Assembly: GCA_030038955.1 (NCBI GenBank)
Contig: JASHQV010000009.1
Coordinates: 1-6,978, forward strand
Origin: Solirubrobacteraceae bacterium
Lineage (GTDB): Bacteria; Actinomycetota; Thermoleophilia; Solirubrobacterales; Solirubrobacteraceae
Length of the DNA: 6,978 bases
Direction: 5' to 3'
In this document: positions 1 through 6,579 of the stretch, piece by piece
How the letters are laid out: every line of letters starts with the position of its first letter
How positions within the stretch are numbered: the first letter of the stretch is position 1
Notes under the pieces: model-generated
Told to the model about the DNA's origin: nothing
The model's input: the letters and a program-made list of their open reading frames with translations, nothing else
The model's database searches: none
Position numbers and translations under genes: made by a program

Positions 1-466
1 CCGAGAGCTGGTGCGGATAGCGGCGCAGGAACTCCGGGTAGCTCGGCAGGCGGACGTCTGCGAGCGTCTCGCAGATCGTCTCGTGGATGGCTTCGCTACG
101 GAGCTCGGGTGCGTGTACCTCCAGCATCTCGCTCAGCTGGCGGCCGATCCGCAGCGATGGGTTGAGCGCCGCAGCCGGGTCCTGGGACACGTAAGCCACG
201 TCCCTGCCGCGCCGAGTCCGGAGCGCCACCGGGTCGAGGCCGAGCATTGGCCGCGAGTCGATCGTCACCTCGCCGGCGGTGATCCTCGCGCCAGCCCGCG
301 TGCCACCGCAGACGGCGAGCGCGACCGTTGTCTTGCCGCAGCCAGACTCGCCTACGAGCCCGAGCACCTCGCCCCGTACGACCGAGAACGAGACATCTTG
401 GACGATCTCGGTACGTGTCTTCGCGAGCGAGACCGACAGCCCCTTGACTTCGATTCCACCCGCCAT
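1..466 (-). CDS. Opp/Dpp-type ABC transporter ATP-binding protein, C-terminus beyond the window
   Basis: This is the first 155 codons of a cytoplasmic ATPase that powers a peptide/opine-type ABC importer. The translation begins MAGGIEVKGLSVSL. It shows a Walker A motif GESGCGKT at residues 39-46, with K45 and T46 for nucleotide phosphate and Mg binding, and a Q-loop YVSQDP with Q95. It ends in RRYPHQLS, the stretch that directly precedes the LSGGQ signature in OppD/DppD proteins. The signature, Walker B and H-loop therefore lie beyond the left edge. The ATG shares one base with the stop codon of the DppC-type permease (TGATG), so translation is probably coupled. In this family a C-terminal oligopeptide-binding extension and often a second ATPase (DppF type) follow, but neither can be seen here. 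Family assignment is firm; the substrate is unknown. Confidence 0.95.
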   Translation of the reverse strand, partial: MAGGIEVKGLSVSLAKTRTEIVQDVSFSVVRGEVLGLVGESGCGKTTVALAVCGGTRAGARITAGEVTIDSRPMLGLDPVALRTRRGRDVAYVSQDPAAALNPSLRIGRQLSEMLEVHAPELRSEAIHETICETLADVRLPSYPEFLRRYPHQLS

Positions 467-1362
467 CAGCCGACCTTGCGATCGATCCCAGAGACCGCCT
501 GGCCGAGGCCGTCGGCCAGCAGGTTGACGCCGATGCTGAACAGGGCTATGCAGATCACCGGGGCCACCACCGCCCACGGCTGGACCGCCAGGCCGGTGCT
601 GTTCTCGTTGATCATCAGTCCCCAGTCCGCGTGCGGCGGAGAGATCCCGAAGCCGAGGAAGTTGATCGCCGAGACGAGCGAGATGGACCACGCGATCCGC
701 AGGCCGAGCTCGACGAGGATGATCGTCATCAGGTTCGGGAGGATGTCGTGGGCCAGGATCTGCCGCCGCGGAGTGCCGATCACCTCGGCTGCGTCGATGA
801 ATTCCCGCCGGCCGATCTCGAGCGTCGCGGCGCGAACCGTACGCGCGACGGTTGGCATCCAGCTAATGCCGACGAGCACGACGATCAGCAACGGGCTCGA
901 CCCGAGCATCGAGATAAACAGCAGCGCGAAAACGATCACCGGGATCGCGAGCAGCACGTCGAGCGAGCGCATGATCAGCTCGTCGACCCCCTTGCGCCCG
1001 TAGCCCGCGACGATCCCAAGCGTGCCGCCACCGATCGTGCCGATCAGGCCGGCCGACAGCGCCATCCAGAGCACGAAGCGCCCGCCCGAAAGCACTCTCG
1101 AGAGTACATCCTCTCCCACGTAGTCGGTGCCCAGCGGCGATCTGCCAGACGGCCCGGCGAACGGTGCCCCAACGAGCTGCGTCGGCGAGTGCGGCGCGAT
1201 CAGAGGCCCGAACACAGCGAGCAGCACGATCAGCACGGTGATCACGAGCCCGACGCGGGTGCGGCCGTTGTGCCAGGAATCCTTGAGGCCGACGGCCCAC
1301 CACGAGCGGAGATCGGTCTCCCGCTCGGTGACGGCATCGGGCGGAGCAGCGGTCGCGGTCAT
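466..1362 (-). CDS. DppC/OppC-type ABC transporter permease
   Basis: Inner-membrane subunit of a peptide/nickel-family ABC importer, 298 residues, normal for DppC. After a polar N-terminus there is a first membrane segment at about 36-56, followed by the family N-domain ending LIAPHSP. The periplasmic stretch LGTDYVGEDVLSR (77-89) is characteristic of DppC proteins. Further membrane segments lie at about 98-120, 135-170, 212-238 and 265-285. The EAA loop that docks on the ATPase spans about 187-210 (EFIDAAEVIG, then ILPN). FLGFGISPPHADWG (235-248) is another family hallmark. Start and stop overlap both neighbours (ATGA with the upstream permease, TGATG with the ATPase). The start has only a weak ribosome-binding site, which fits translational coupling. 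Confidence 0.95.
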   Translation of the reverse strand: MTATAAPPDAVTERETDLRSWWAVGLKDSWHNGRTRVGLVITVLIVLLAVFGPLIAPHSPTQLVGAPFAGPSGRSPLGTDYVGEDVLSRVLSGGRFVLWMALSAGLIGTIGGGTLGIVAGYGRKGVDELIMRSLDVLLAIPVIVFALLFISMLGSSPLLIVVLVGISWMPTVARTVRAATLEIGRREFIDAAEVIGTPRRQILAHDILPNLMTIILVELGLRIAWSISLVSAINFLGFGISPPHADWGLMINENSTGLAVQPWAVVAPVICIALFSIGVNLLADGLGQAVSGIDRKVG

Positions 1363-2432
1363 AGATCGGAGCCCGTCCGCAGCTTCGGCGTCAGCCAGAT
1401 CGTGAGCGCATCGGCGGTCAGGTTGAACAGGACGATCCCGATCGCAAAGACGAGCACGACCCCCTGGATCACGGGCAAATCACGGTTGTAGACGCCGTTG
1501 GTCAGCGCACTTCCGAGTCCCGGGTACTGGAACACGTTCTCGACCACGACGACGCTGCCGAGCAGCCAGCCAAGCACGATCCCCGAGCCCTGGATCGCGG
1601 GCAACAGCGCGTTGCGTAGCGCATGGCGGACGATCACGATCCGCGGCGGCATCCCCTTGAGCCGGGCCATCGCCACGTACTCGGATCCGAGCACGTCGAT
1701 CATCGACGCGCGCACGAGCCGGTACAGATAGGGAACGTTCAGCAGCACCAGCGTCATCACCGGCAGAACCAGCTCATTCGGGTTGTCCAGCGGACTCGTG
1801 CCCGGTGGGACCAGTGCGACGCCGGGAAAGATCGTGAACACCACCGTCGCAAACAGGATCACTAGGGTGATCGCGATCACGAAGTCCGGCAGCGCCGACA
1901 GGACGACGGCGATGAGCAGCAGGACTCGGTCGAACGGCCCCCGACGGACGGCGGTGATCGTGCCAAGGAAGAAAGACAGCGGCAGCGCGATCAGCGCCGC
2001 GAAGAACAGCAGCGTCAGCGAGTTCACGATCCGCTGCGAGAGCAGCGAGCCGACCGGCTGGCCGGTGGCGAGCGAAACGCCGAAATGGCCGCGCAGCAGC
2101 CTCCCCAACCAGTGCAGGTATTGCGTGACGATCGGCTTGTCAAGCCCGAGCTTGTGGTTCAGCGCGGCCACCGCGGCCGGCGTCGCGTTGCGACCGAGGA
2201 TCGTCTGCGATGGGTTCGAGGGGAGCGCCTGTGTCGCGAGGAACACGAGCAGGGTGACGGCGAGCAGGATCACGACCCCGAGCGCCAGCCGCCGCGCGAG
2301 CCAGCGTCCGAAGTGTCCCCGGGCGCTACGGACTGCGACCACCGACCCTGCTGGTCCAGCCGGCACCTCCAACATCGCCGTCGAATCGGTCACGCTCGGC
2401 CCACCGGTTGTGCCTCCGACACCACGGGGCAT
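1359..2432 (-). CDS. DppB/OppB-type ABC transporter permease
   Basis: Partner permease of the importer, 357 residues from this ATG. Membrane segments are visible at about 48-70, 138-162, 168-203, 222-240, 282-300 and 322-342. GHFGVS (115-120), the EAA loop around EYVAMARLKG (251-260) with RNALLPA, and ENVFQYPGLGSAL (298-310) are typical DppB motifs. The N-terminus before the first helix is about 43 residues, much longer than usual for DppB, and this ATG has no clear Shine-Dalgarno sequence. A GTG at 2393 (residue 14) preceded by GGTGGG, or an ATG at 2375 (residue 20), are credible alternative starts. The gene is first in its transcript, downstream of its own promoter at 2472-2500, and overlaps the DppC-type gene by ATGA. 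Confidence 0.93.
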   Translation of the reverse strand: MPRGVGGTTGGPSVTDSTAMLEVPAGPAGSVVAVRSARGHFGRWLARRLALGVVILLAVTLLVFLATQALPSNPSQTILGRNATPAAVAALNHKLGLDKPIVTQYLHWLGRLLRGHFGVSLATGQPVGSLLSQRIVNSLTLLFFAALIALPLSFFLGTITAVRRGPFDRVLLLIAVVLSALPDFVIAITLVILFATVVFTIFPGVALVPPGTSPLDNPNELVLPVMTLVLLNVPYLYRLVRASMIDVLGSEYVAMARLKGMPPRIVIVRHALRNALLPAIQGSGIVLGWLLGSVVVVENVFQYPGLGSALTNGVYNRDLPVIQGVVLVFAIGIVLFNLTADALTIWLTPKLRTGSDL

Positions 2433-2445
2433 TTAGCTTGGGTGC

Positions 2446-2469
2446 CGGCGCGATTGCATGTGCGCGCCG
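2446..2469 (-). promoter_or_regulatory. inverted repeat at the transcript start of the permease operon
   Basis: Two perfectly complementary 7-base arms, CGGCGCG at 2446-2452 and CGCGCCG at 2463-2469, flank a 10-base loop. The structure covers the predicted transcription start (about 2465) and most of the short leader before the permease start codon. No T-run follows, so it is not a standard intrinsic terminator. It could be an operator, an mRNA 5' hairpin, or chance in GC-rich sequence. Confidence 0.3.
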
Positions 2470-2471
2470 CC

Positions 2472-2500
2472 ATTATCGACAGCCATGTGAGGGTTGTCAA
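2472..2500 (-). promoter_or_regulatory. sigma70-type promoter of the permease operon (P1)
   Basis: On the minus strand a perfect -35 TTGACA (2500-2495) is followed after 17 bases by the -10 box GATAAT (2477-2472), five of six to consensus. Transcription should begin near 2465, giving a leader of about 33 bases before the ATG at 2432. A 17-base palindrome sits 14 bases upstream of the -35 box. Confidence 0.75.
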
Positions 2501-2514
2501 ATAACTGGTCGCTT

Positions 2515-2531
2515 GTTCGAATGAACCGAAC
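2515..2531. promoter_or_regulatory. candidate operator O1 (17-base palindrome)
   Basis: Plus-strand GTTCGAATGAACCGAAC has perfect GTTC/GAAC outer arms separated by nine bases. Its reverse complement matches candidate operator O2 at 14 of 17 positions. It lies exactly 14 bases upstream of the P1 -35 box, centred near -58, a position usual for an activator. No regulator gene is visible in the window. Confidence 0.55.
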
Positions 2532-2544
2532 GTGTAGACGAGCG

Positions 2545-2578
2545 GGGAAGCCGTCACACCAGGCTTGCCCGGCTTCCC
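2545..2578 (-). terminator. stem-loop over the hydrolase stop codon, possible terminator
   Basis: Perfect 9-base arms GGGAAGCCG (2545-2553) and CGGCTTCCC (2570-2578) flank a 16-base loop containing the stop codon of the hydrolase gene (2554-2556). The structure ends the solute-binding protein/hydrolase unit just before candidate operator O1 and promoter P1. There is no U-run after it, so this would be a U-less hairpin terminator or a 3' end stabilising structure. Read-through into the permease genes is possible. Confidence 0.5.
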
Positions 2579-3426
2579 GGTCCAGCCTTGATGACCTGCG
2601 CTGGCCGGTCGTACAAATCGAGCCGGCGGTCAGCGAGCACATCGTTACGCTCGCCGAAGCGCTTACTCCTCGCGCGTGCAAGATCGACGGTCGCCGTCAG
2701 CAGCGCCTCCCCTGGCGCCTGCGCGGTCAGCATCCTTCCATCGGGATCGACGATCACGCTCGCGCCCACCCAGTCCACCCCGCGCTCGGGCCCGGTCCGG
2801 TCCGCCTGAGCGACGTACACGCGGTTGGTCTGCGCGCTCGCACACGCGGTGATCAGGTCGGCGACCAGCGGCTCGAGCGGTGGCGCCAGCACCGGCGCGT
2901 TCATCGGCACCGCGATCACGTCCGCGCCGGCGAGGCTCAGCATTCGCATCACCTCGGGGAAGAACGCGTCGTAGCAGATCGCCACGCCGACGAACCCGGC
3001 CCGCGTCTCCACCACCACGGGCGGGGAGGACCCAGGTTCGAAGCACAGCTTCTCGCGATCCCACAGGTGCGACTTGCGGTACACGGCCCGCAGTTCGCCC
3101 GAGTCGATCACCACGGCGCTGTTGCGCACCGCGCTCTCGTCGTCTAGCTCGCACAGCCCCGCGACGATCGCCAGATCGTGCTCCCGCGACAGCGCCCGCC
3201 ACTGCTCGACCGACGGGCCGTCGATCGGCTCGGCAAGCGAGCGAGCCTCCTGCGCATCGGCGAACACGTAGCCGCTGCTGCACAGCTCGGGCAGCACGAC
3301 GAGGCTCGCCCCAGCTTGCGCGGCAGCGCCGATCGCAGCGGCCGCTCGCTGCCGGTTTCCCTCGACGTCTCCGATCCGCGGCGCGAGCTGCGCGACCGCC
3401 GTCGTGAACTCACACGAACCATGCAT
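2554..3426 (-). CDS. carbon-nitrogen hydrolase, nitrilase superfamily (amidase-like)
   Basis: Cytoplasmic thiol hydrolase of 290 residues, the usual size for this superfamily; it cleaves non-peptide C-N bonds such as amides or N-carbamoyl groups. The catalytic residues are in place: E47 in LPELCSSGYVF, K118 in YRKSHLWD, C151 in ICYDAFFPE, and a second glutamate E125 in EKLCFEPG. The pattern YRKSHLWD...F.PG...CYD.FFPE is closer to amide and N-carbamoyl hydrolases than to true nitrile-cleaving nitrilases, but the substrate cannot be read from sequence. No signal peptide is seen. The ATG at 3426 lies inside the end of the binding-protein gene (17-base overlap), with GGGG about 8 bases upstream, so the two are co-translated. 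The pairing suggests it acts on what the transporter brings in. Confidence 0.93.
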   Translation of the reverse strand: MHGSCEFTTAVAQLAPRIGDVEGNRQRAAAAIGAAAQAGASLVVLPELCSSGYVFADAQEARSLAEPIDGPSVEQWRALSREHDLAIVAGLCELDDESAVRNSAVVIDSGELRAVYRKSHLWDREKLCFEPGSSPPVVVETRAGFVGVAICYDAFFPEVMRMLSLAGADVIAVPMNAPVLAPPLEPLVADLITACASAQTNRVYVAQADRTGPERGVDWVGASVIVDPDGRMLTAQAPGEALLTATVDLARARSKRFGERNDVLADRRLDLYDRPAQVIKAGPGSRASLV

Positions 3427-5017
3427 CCTTTACGCCCCAGTAGTTCAGGTTGAAGCCCGTCTTATTCGGGATGAAACCTGTCACCTTCCTGCTATAGGCG
3501 TCGACGTTGTCGGCGAACGCGACGATGATCTCGCCGCCGTCTAGCCACAGCTGTTGCTGCATTTTCGCCGCGATCTCCTTCTGCAGTGAGAAGTCAGTGG
3601 TCGCCACCGCATCGTAGTACCACTTGGTGAACTGGGGATTGTCGTAATGGGTCTCATTGAAATGCGAGAACGGAAGTTGCGTATATGCCGTTCCAGACAG
3701 GAACGACTCGGCGTCCCACCAGTCGACCGAGAACGTGCGCTGCATGTACTGGTTGTCAAAGAAGGTGGTGGTGTCTAGCTTCGTCAGAACCACGTTCACG
3801 CCAGCGGCCTTTGCCTGCTGGGCAAACACCACGCAGGACTGCACAACGCCGTTTTCGATCGGCGCGGTGACTAGGTTTACCGTCAGGCCATTGCCGTGGC
3901 CTGCTTGCTTGAGCAGGAATTTCGCCTTGTCGATGTCCTGCTCGCGCTGCTCGATCGAGTGGTCGTAGAGCGGGTCATCAATTGCGAACAGGTCGTTGCC
4001 GATCCGCGCGTGGCCGCCGTACGCGTCGTTGAGCATCTGATTGCGGTCGATCAGCCAGCGCATCGCTTGGCGCACGCGCGGGTCGTTGAACGGTGCCTTA
4101 TCGACGCGCATCGTGAGCGGGTACCAGTTACCGGTCTCGGAGATGAGAGCGTGTAGGTTGGTGTTCGCCTGGACGGAGGGCAACAGCACGTAGGGGACCG
4201 AGTCGATCGCGTCGACGGCGCCTGAGACCAGTGCGTTGACGCGTGCGGCGTCGTCGGTCAGGTCGATGATCGTGACGGAATCGACATATGGCTTCGGGTG
4301 GTCCCAGTAGTGGTCGTTACGGACGAACACCGATTGCTGGCCGGGCGTAAAGCTCTGGAATTTGAATGGACCGGTGCCGTCGGGCTTGTTCTCGGTCCAG
4401 CCAACTGGGATGATGCCTGCGGACGAACTGCCGGCGAAGTCCTCGAGTTGGCTGAACGGGAACTTGAACGTGAACCGTACGGTCCCAGAGTCGACCGCCT
4501 CGACCTTCTTGATGACTGAGATGAACTGCCCGTACTCGGCAGCGCCCACGTTCGGGTTCATCATGCGCTCGAACGAGAACACTACGTCGTCCGCAGTAAG
4601 CGGCTTGCCGCTGTGGAAGGTCACCCCGGGCCGCAGTTTGACCAGCATCTGGTCGGCGTTCTTGTTCGGGATGAACTCCACTCCGAGCATCGGCCTGAGG
4701 ACGTAGTCGGCGTCACGGTAGGCGAGCCATTCGTACAGCTGGCAGACGCGTGCGCCATCGATCTGCTGAGCCCAGGTGTGCGGGTCGAGCGTGTCCTTGG
4801 AGCTGCCGCCCGAGACGCCCAGACGCATCGCACCACCCATCTTCGGTGTGCCGACAGTCGTCGCAGCGCTGGTCGCGTTGGTGCTGGCACTGCTGTTCCC
4901 GCAGGCGGCGAGAAGTGCCGAACCGCCTGCGAGAGCGCCGCCGGTGGCGAACGCATCCCGAATGAAACGCCGCCGCGAAACTCCGCCAAACCTCGACTCA
5001 CGATCCTCAGGACCCAT
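3410..5017 (-). CDS. Tat-exported lipoprotein, ABC transporter solute-binding protein family 5
   Basis: Extracytoplasmic substrate receptor for the importer, about 535 residues, normal for the DppA/OppA/NikA family (SBP_bac_5). Counting from the upstream in-frame ATG at 5032, residues 19-25 are SRRRFIR, a twin-arginine motif. A hydrophobic Ala/Gly stretch follows, then the lipobox LAAC with lipidated Cys44. The mature part shows family features: TLDPHTWAQQ, LRPGVTFHSGKPLTADDVVFS (split here by its own variation from consensus only slightly), GTGPFKF and NDHYWDHPKPYVDSV, then FNDPRVRQAMRWLIDR. I prefer the ATG at 5017 because AAGGAG lies six bases before it; the ATG at 5032 has a weaker GGGAGAG and would add five residues. 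Its own promoter is P2. Being folded before export (Tat) is common for actinobacterial binding proteins. The ligand is unknown and need not be a peptide. Confidence 0.95.
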   Translation of the reverse strand: MGPEDRESRFGGVSRRRFIRDAFATGGALAGGSALLAACGNSSASTNATSAATTVGTPKMGGAMRLGVSGGSSKDTLDPHTWAQQIDGARVCQLYEWLAYRDADYVLRPMLGVEFIPNKNADQMLVKLRPGVTFHSGKPLTADDVVFSFERMMNPNVGAAEYGQFISVIKKVEAVDSGTVRFTFKFPFSQLEDFAGSSSAGIIPVGWTENKPDGTGPFKFQSFTPGQQSVFVRNDHYWDHPKPYVDSVTIIDLTDDAARVNALVSGAVDAIDSVPYVLLPSVQANTNLHALISETGNWYPLTMRVDKAPFNDPRVRQAMRWLIDRNQMLNDAYGGHARIGNDLFAIDDPLYDHSIEQREQDIDKAKFLLKQAGHGNGLTVNLVTAPIENGVVQSCVVFAQQAKAAGVNVVLTKLDTTTFFDNQYMQRTFSVDWWDAESFLSGTAYTQLPFSHFNETHYDNPQFTKWYYDAVATTDFSLQKEIAAKMQQQLWLDGGEIIVAFADNVDAYSRKVTGFIPNKTGFNLNYWGVKDAWFV

Positions 5018-5023
5018 GTCGCA

Positions 5024-5029
5024 CTCCTT
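5024..5029 (-). promoter_or_regulatory. Shine-Dalgarno sequence deciding the binding-protein start
   Basis: AAGGAG on the minus strand with six bases to the ATG at 5017 is an ideal ribosome-binding site. It falls inside the reading frame that would begin at the upstream ATG (5032), which makes 5017 the likelier start. Confidence 0.65.
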
Positions 5030-5049
5030 CATTTCCGCTCTCTCCCGAA

Positions 5050-5096
5050 TCGGCCTCGGCGCGGCGCAGCACCCGGCGCTCGGCCTCGGCGCGGCG
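5050..5096. repeat. 17-base direct repeat in the binding-protein leader
   Basis: The 17-base unit TCGGCCTCGGCGCGGCG occurs exactly at 5050-5066 and again at 5080-5096, a 30-base period. The second copy ends one base before the P2 -10 box and covers the predicted start of transcription; the first lies in the 5' leader. It may be a simple duplication or a binding site; no function can be assigned. Confidence 0.8.
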
Positions 5097-5097
5097 G

Positions 5098-5126
5098 AGT
5101 ATCTGCCACGCTTCTTAGCTTGTCAA
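5098..5126 (-). promoter_or_regulatory. sigma70-type promoter of the binding-protein/hydrolase unit (P2)
   Basis: Minus-strand -35 TTGACA (5126-5121, perfect) and -10 GATACT (5103-5098, four of six) are separated by 17 bases. Predicted transcription start is near 5091, leaving a leader of about 73 bases before the ATG at 5017. Confidence 0.7.
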
Positions 5127-5140
5127 GTTATTGATCGTTA

Positions 5141-5157
5141 GTTCTGATTATTCGAAC
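5141..5157. promoter_or_regulatory. candidate operator O2 (17-base palindrome)
   Basis: GTTCTGATTATTCGAAC is symmetric at GTTC/GAAC and at the inner AT/AT positions. It lies exactly 14 bases upstream of the P2 -35 box, the same spacing as O1 to P1 and O3 to P3. It matches O1 (reverse complement) at 14 of 17 and O3 at 12 of 17 positions. Confidence 0.6.
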
Positions 5158-5316
5158 AATCTAGCGGACCCACCTTTGGCGTGGGGCAGTCGCCTCCTCG
5201 AGCACGAGACTCGCATGCACAACGCACAGCACGTCTTATGGCAGCATGCCCCCGCGCCCGCGCGCTGACCGTGGGAATCCGCCGAGGTGCGCGAGGTCGC
5301 AGCTATCGAGCACCTA

Positions 5317-5333
5317 TGTCAGATTATCAGAAC
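5317..5333. promoter_or_regulatory. candidate operator O3 (17-base imperfect palindrome)
   Basis: TGTCAGATTATCAGAAC contains the inner palindrome TCAGATTATCAGA, symmetric except for one mismatched A/A pair. Its reverse complement begins GTTCTGAT, identical to the first eight bases of O2. It ends exactly 14 bases before the P3 -35 box. Confidence 0.55.
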
Positions 5334-5347
5334 GACTGCCTGATTAA

Positions 5348-5375
5348 TTGACAGAATGGATCAATCTCTGATAAT
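5348..5375 (+). promoter_or_regulatory. sigma70-type promoter of the CoA-transferase operon (P3)
   Basis: A perfect -35 TTGACA (5348-5353) is followed after 16 bases by -10 GATAAT (5370-5375, five of six). Transcription should start near 5382, giving a leader of about 40 bases before the ATG at 5422. Further CTGAT(A/T)A words overlap both the -35 flank (5340-5346) and the -10 box (5368-5374). Confidence 0.7.
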
Positions 5376-5421
5376 TCACACCGTGGAGCCCTGAGCGGGC
5401 GCCGACGCCTATTGGGGATCT

Positions 5422-6579
5422 ATGACCATCCAGAGCCAGTTGCCGCTCGACGGCCTCCGCGTTCTCGACCTCGGTCAGATCTACAACGGCGCCTACGCTG
5501 GCTTTCTGCTCGCGCAGGCAGGCGCGGACGTCGTCAAAGTCGAGCCGCCGGCCGGCGAGAACCTCCGCAACCGGCCGCGCGCGCACGGTGCCTGGTACCC
5601 ATTCGTGGCGCTCAACGTCGGCAAGCGGAGCGTGTGCCTGGACCTCAAGGCGGGCGACGGCCGTGCGCGGTTCCTCGAGCTGGTCGCGGTCGCTGACGTC
5701 GTGCTCGAGAACTATGCGCCGGGCGTTATGGACCGCCTCGGTGTCGGCTACGAGATCATGCGGGCGGCGAACCCGCGCCTGATCTACGCGAGCAGCAGCG
5801 GCTACGGCAAGATCAGCCGGTACCGCGACCGGCCCGCGATGGATCTGACCGTGCAGGCGATGGTCGGCGTCACGAGCGTCACCGGCTACCCGGACCAGCC
5901 ACCCGTCAAGGCCGGCGTCGCGGTGGCCGACTTTGCAGCTGGCGCGCACATGTATGGCGGCATCGTCAGCGCGCTGCTGCGACGCGAGCGCACTCGCAAG
6001 GGCGGCACGGTCGAGGTGGCGATGTTCGACGCGGCGTTCCCACCGCTGCTATCCAGCCTCGCGGTCGCGCTCGGCACGACCGGCGAGACACCCGAGCGGA
6101 CCGGCAACCGGCACGGTGGCCGCGGTGAGGCACCGTACAACGTCTACGCCACGAGCGACGGGTACGCGGCGATTATCTGCGTCACGGACGCGCAGTGGCG
6201 CGCGCTGGCCGACGTGATCGGAGGCGAGCAGCTCGCCGCCGACGCGCGGTTCAGAACCCGCGAGCTGCGGGTCGAGAACATCGACGAACTGGACGCCGTG
6301 ATTGGCGGCTGGGCAGCGCTTCGCCGGCGCGACGGCGTGATCGAGGCGCTGCTCGCCCGCGGGATCCCGGCGGCGCCGGTGCGAGACCTGCGTGAGGTCG
6401 TCGACGATCCTGACGCGCGCGCGCAAGGCCTGCTGCGTGAGATCGTCGATCCGACCCACGGCCCGATTCGCGTGTTCGGCTCTGCGATCCGCTATGACGG
6501 CGAGCCGCCGCCGGATCCGGCGCCGGCCCCCGCGCTCGGTGCGCATACCGAAGAGGTGCTGCGGGAGTGGCGACCGTGA
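5422..6579 (+). CDS. family III CoA-transferase (CaiB/BaiF/Frc type)
   Basis: Cytoplasmic enzyme that moves CoA from an acyl-CoA donor to a free carboxylic acid, 385 residues, slightly short but within the usual family range. The N-terminus LDGLRVLDLGQIYNGAYAGFLLAQAGADVVKVEPP (read in two parts, residues 9-25 and 26-43) is the family's CoA-binding Rossmann entry. ALNVGKRSVCLDLK (63-76) and ENYAPGVMDRLGVGY (96-110) are hallmark motifs. D170 in VADFAAGAHM aligns with the catalytic aspartate of formyl-CoA transferase (GDSNSGMH). GNRHGG (228-233) and the domain YNVYATSDGYAAI follow. GGGG lies four bases before the ATG, and promoter P3 is upstream. It is the first gene of an operon continuing into an acyl-CoA dehydrogenase, consistent with activating an acid for oxidation. 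Substrate and CoA donor are unknown; racemase (AMACR-type) activity in this family is an alternative. Confidence 0.94.
   Translation: MTIQSQLPLDGLRVLDLGQIYNGAYAGFLLAQAGADVVKVEPPAGENLRNRPRAHGAWYPFVALNVGKRSVCLDLKAGDGRARFLELVAVADVVLENYAPGVMDRLGVGYEIMRAANPRLIYASSSGYGKISRYRDRPAMDLTVQAMVGVTSVTGYPDQPPVKAGVAVADFAAGAHMYGGIVSALLRRERTRKGGTVEVAMFDAAFPPLLSSLAVALGTTGETPERTGNRHGGRGEAPYNVYATSDGYAAIICVTDAQWRALADVIGGEQLAADARFRTRELRVENIDELDAVIGGWAALRRRDGVIEALLARGIPAAPVRDLREVVDDPDARAQGLLREIVDPTHGPIRVFGSAIRYDGEPPPDPAPAPALGAHTEEVLREWRP

Larger units (their letters stand above)
5018..5421. other. divergent intergenic promoter region, no gene
   Basis: About 400 bases between the binding-protein and CoA-transferase start codons hold two back-to-back promoters (P2 leftward, P3 rightward), two candidate operators and a GC-rich direct repeat. 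The promoter portions (about 5117-5160 and 5316-5380) are clearly richer in A and T than the flanking genes. In the middle (about 5160-5310) I see no credible gene, RNA or strong repeat; there is only a short inverted repeat CCCAC/GTGGG around 5169-5185. Confidence 0.8.

Noticed and set aside
11..1003. Long plus-strand open frame (330 codons) across the ATPase and DppC-type genes
   Set aside because: It is antisense to two genes with clear ABC transporter motifs, has no recognisable domain, and such long shadow frames are expected in GC-rich coding DNA.
631..1491. Plus-strand open frame rich in Arg, Asp and His opposite the permeases
   Set aside because: Its low-complexity charged composition is the mirror of hydrophobic permease codons; no start signal or domain.
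2138..2143. Another minus-strand TTGACA, inside the DppB-type gene (a further one lies at 3754-3759 in the binding-protein gene)
   Set aside because: Both lie in coding sequence, have no matching -10 box or palindrome at the expected spacing, and precede no gene start.
5160..5316. Possible small gene or RNA between the two divergent promoters
   Set aside because: No open frame with a ribosome-binding site, no T-run terminator and no strong hairpin were found; only a weak CCCAC/GTGGG repeat.
5344..5949. Minus-strand open frame of 201 codons over the start of the CoA-transferase and promoter P3
   Set aside because: It lies antisense to a well-supported CoA-transferase and runs through P3; the translation shows no family features.
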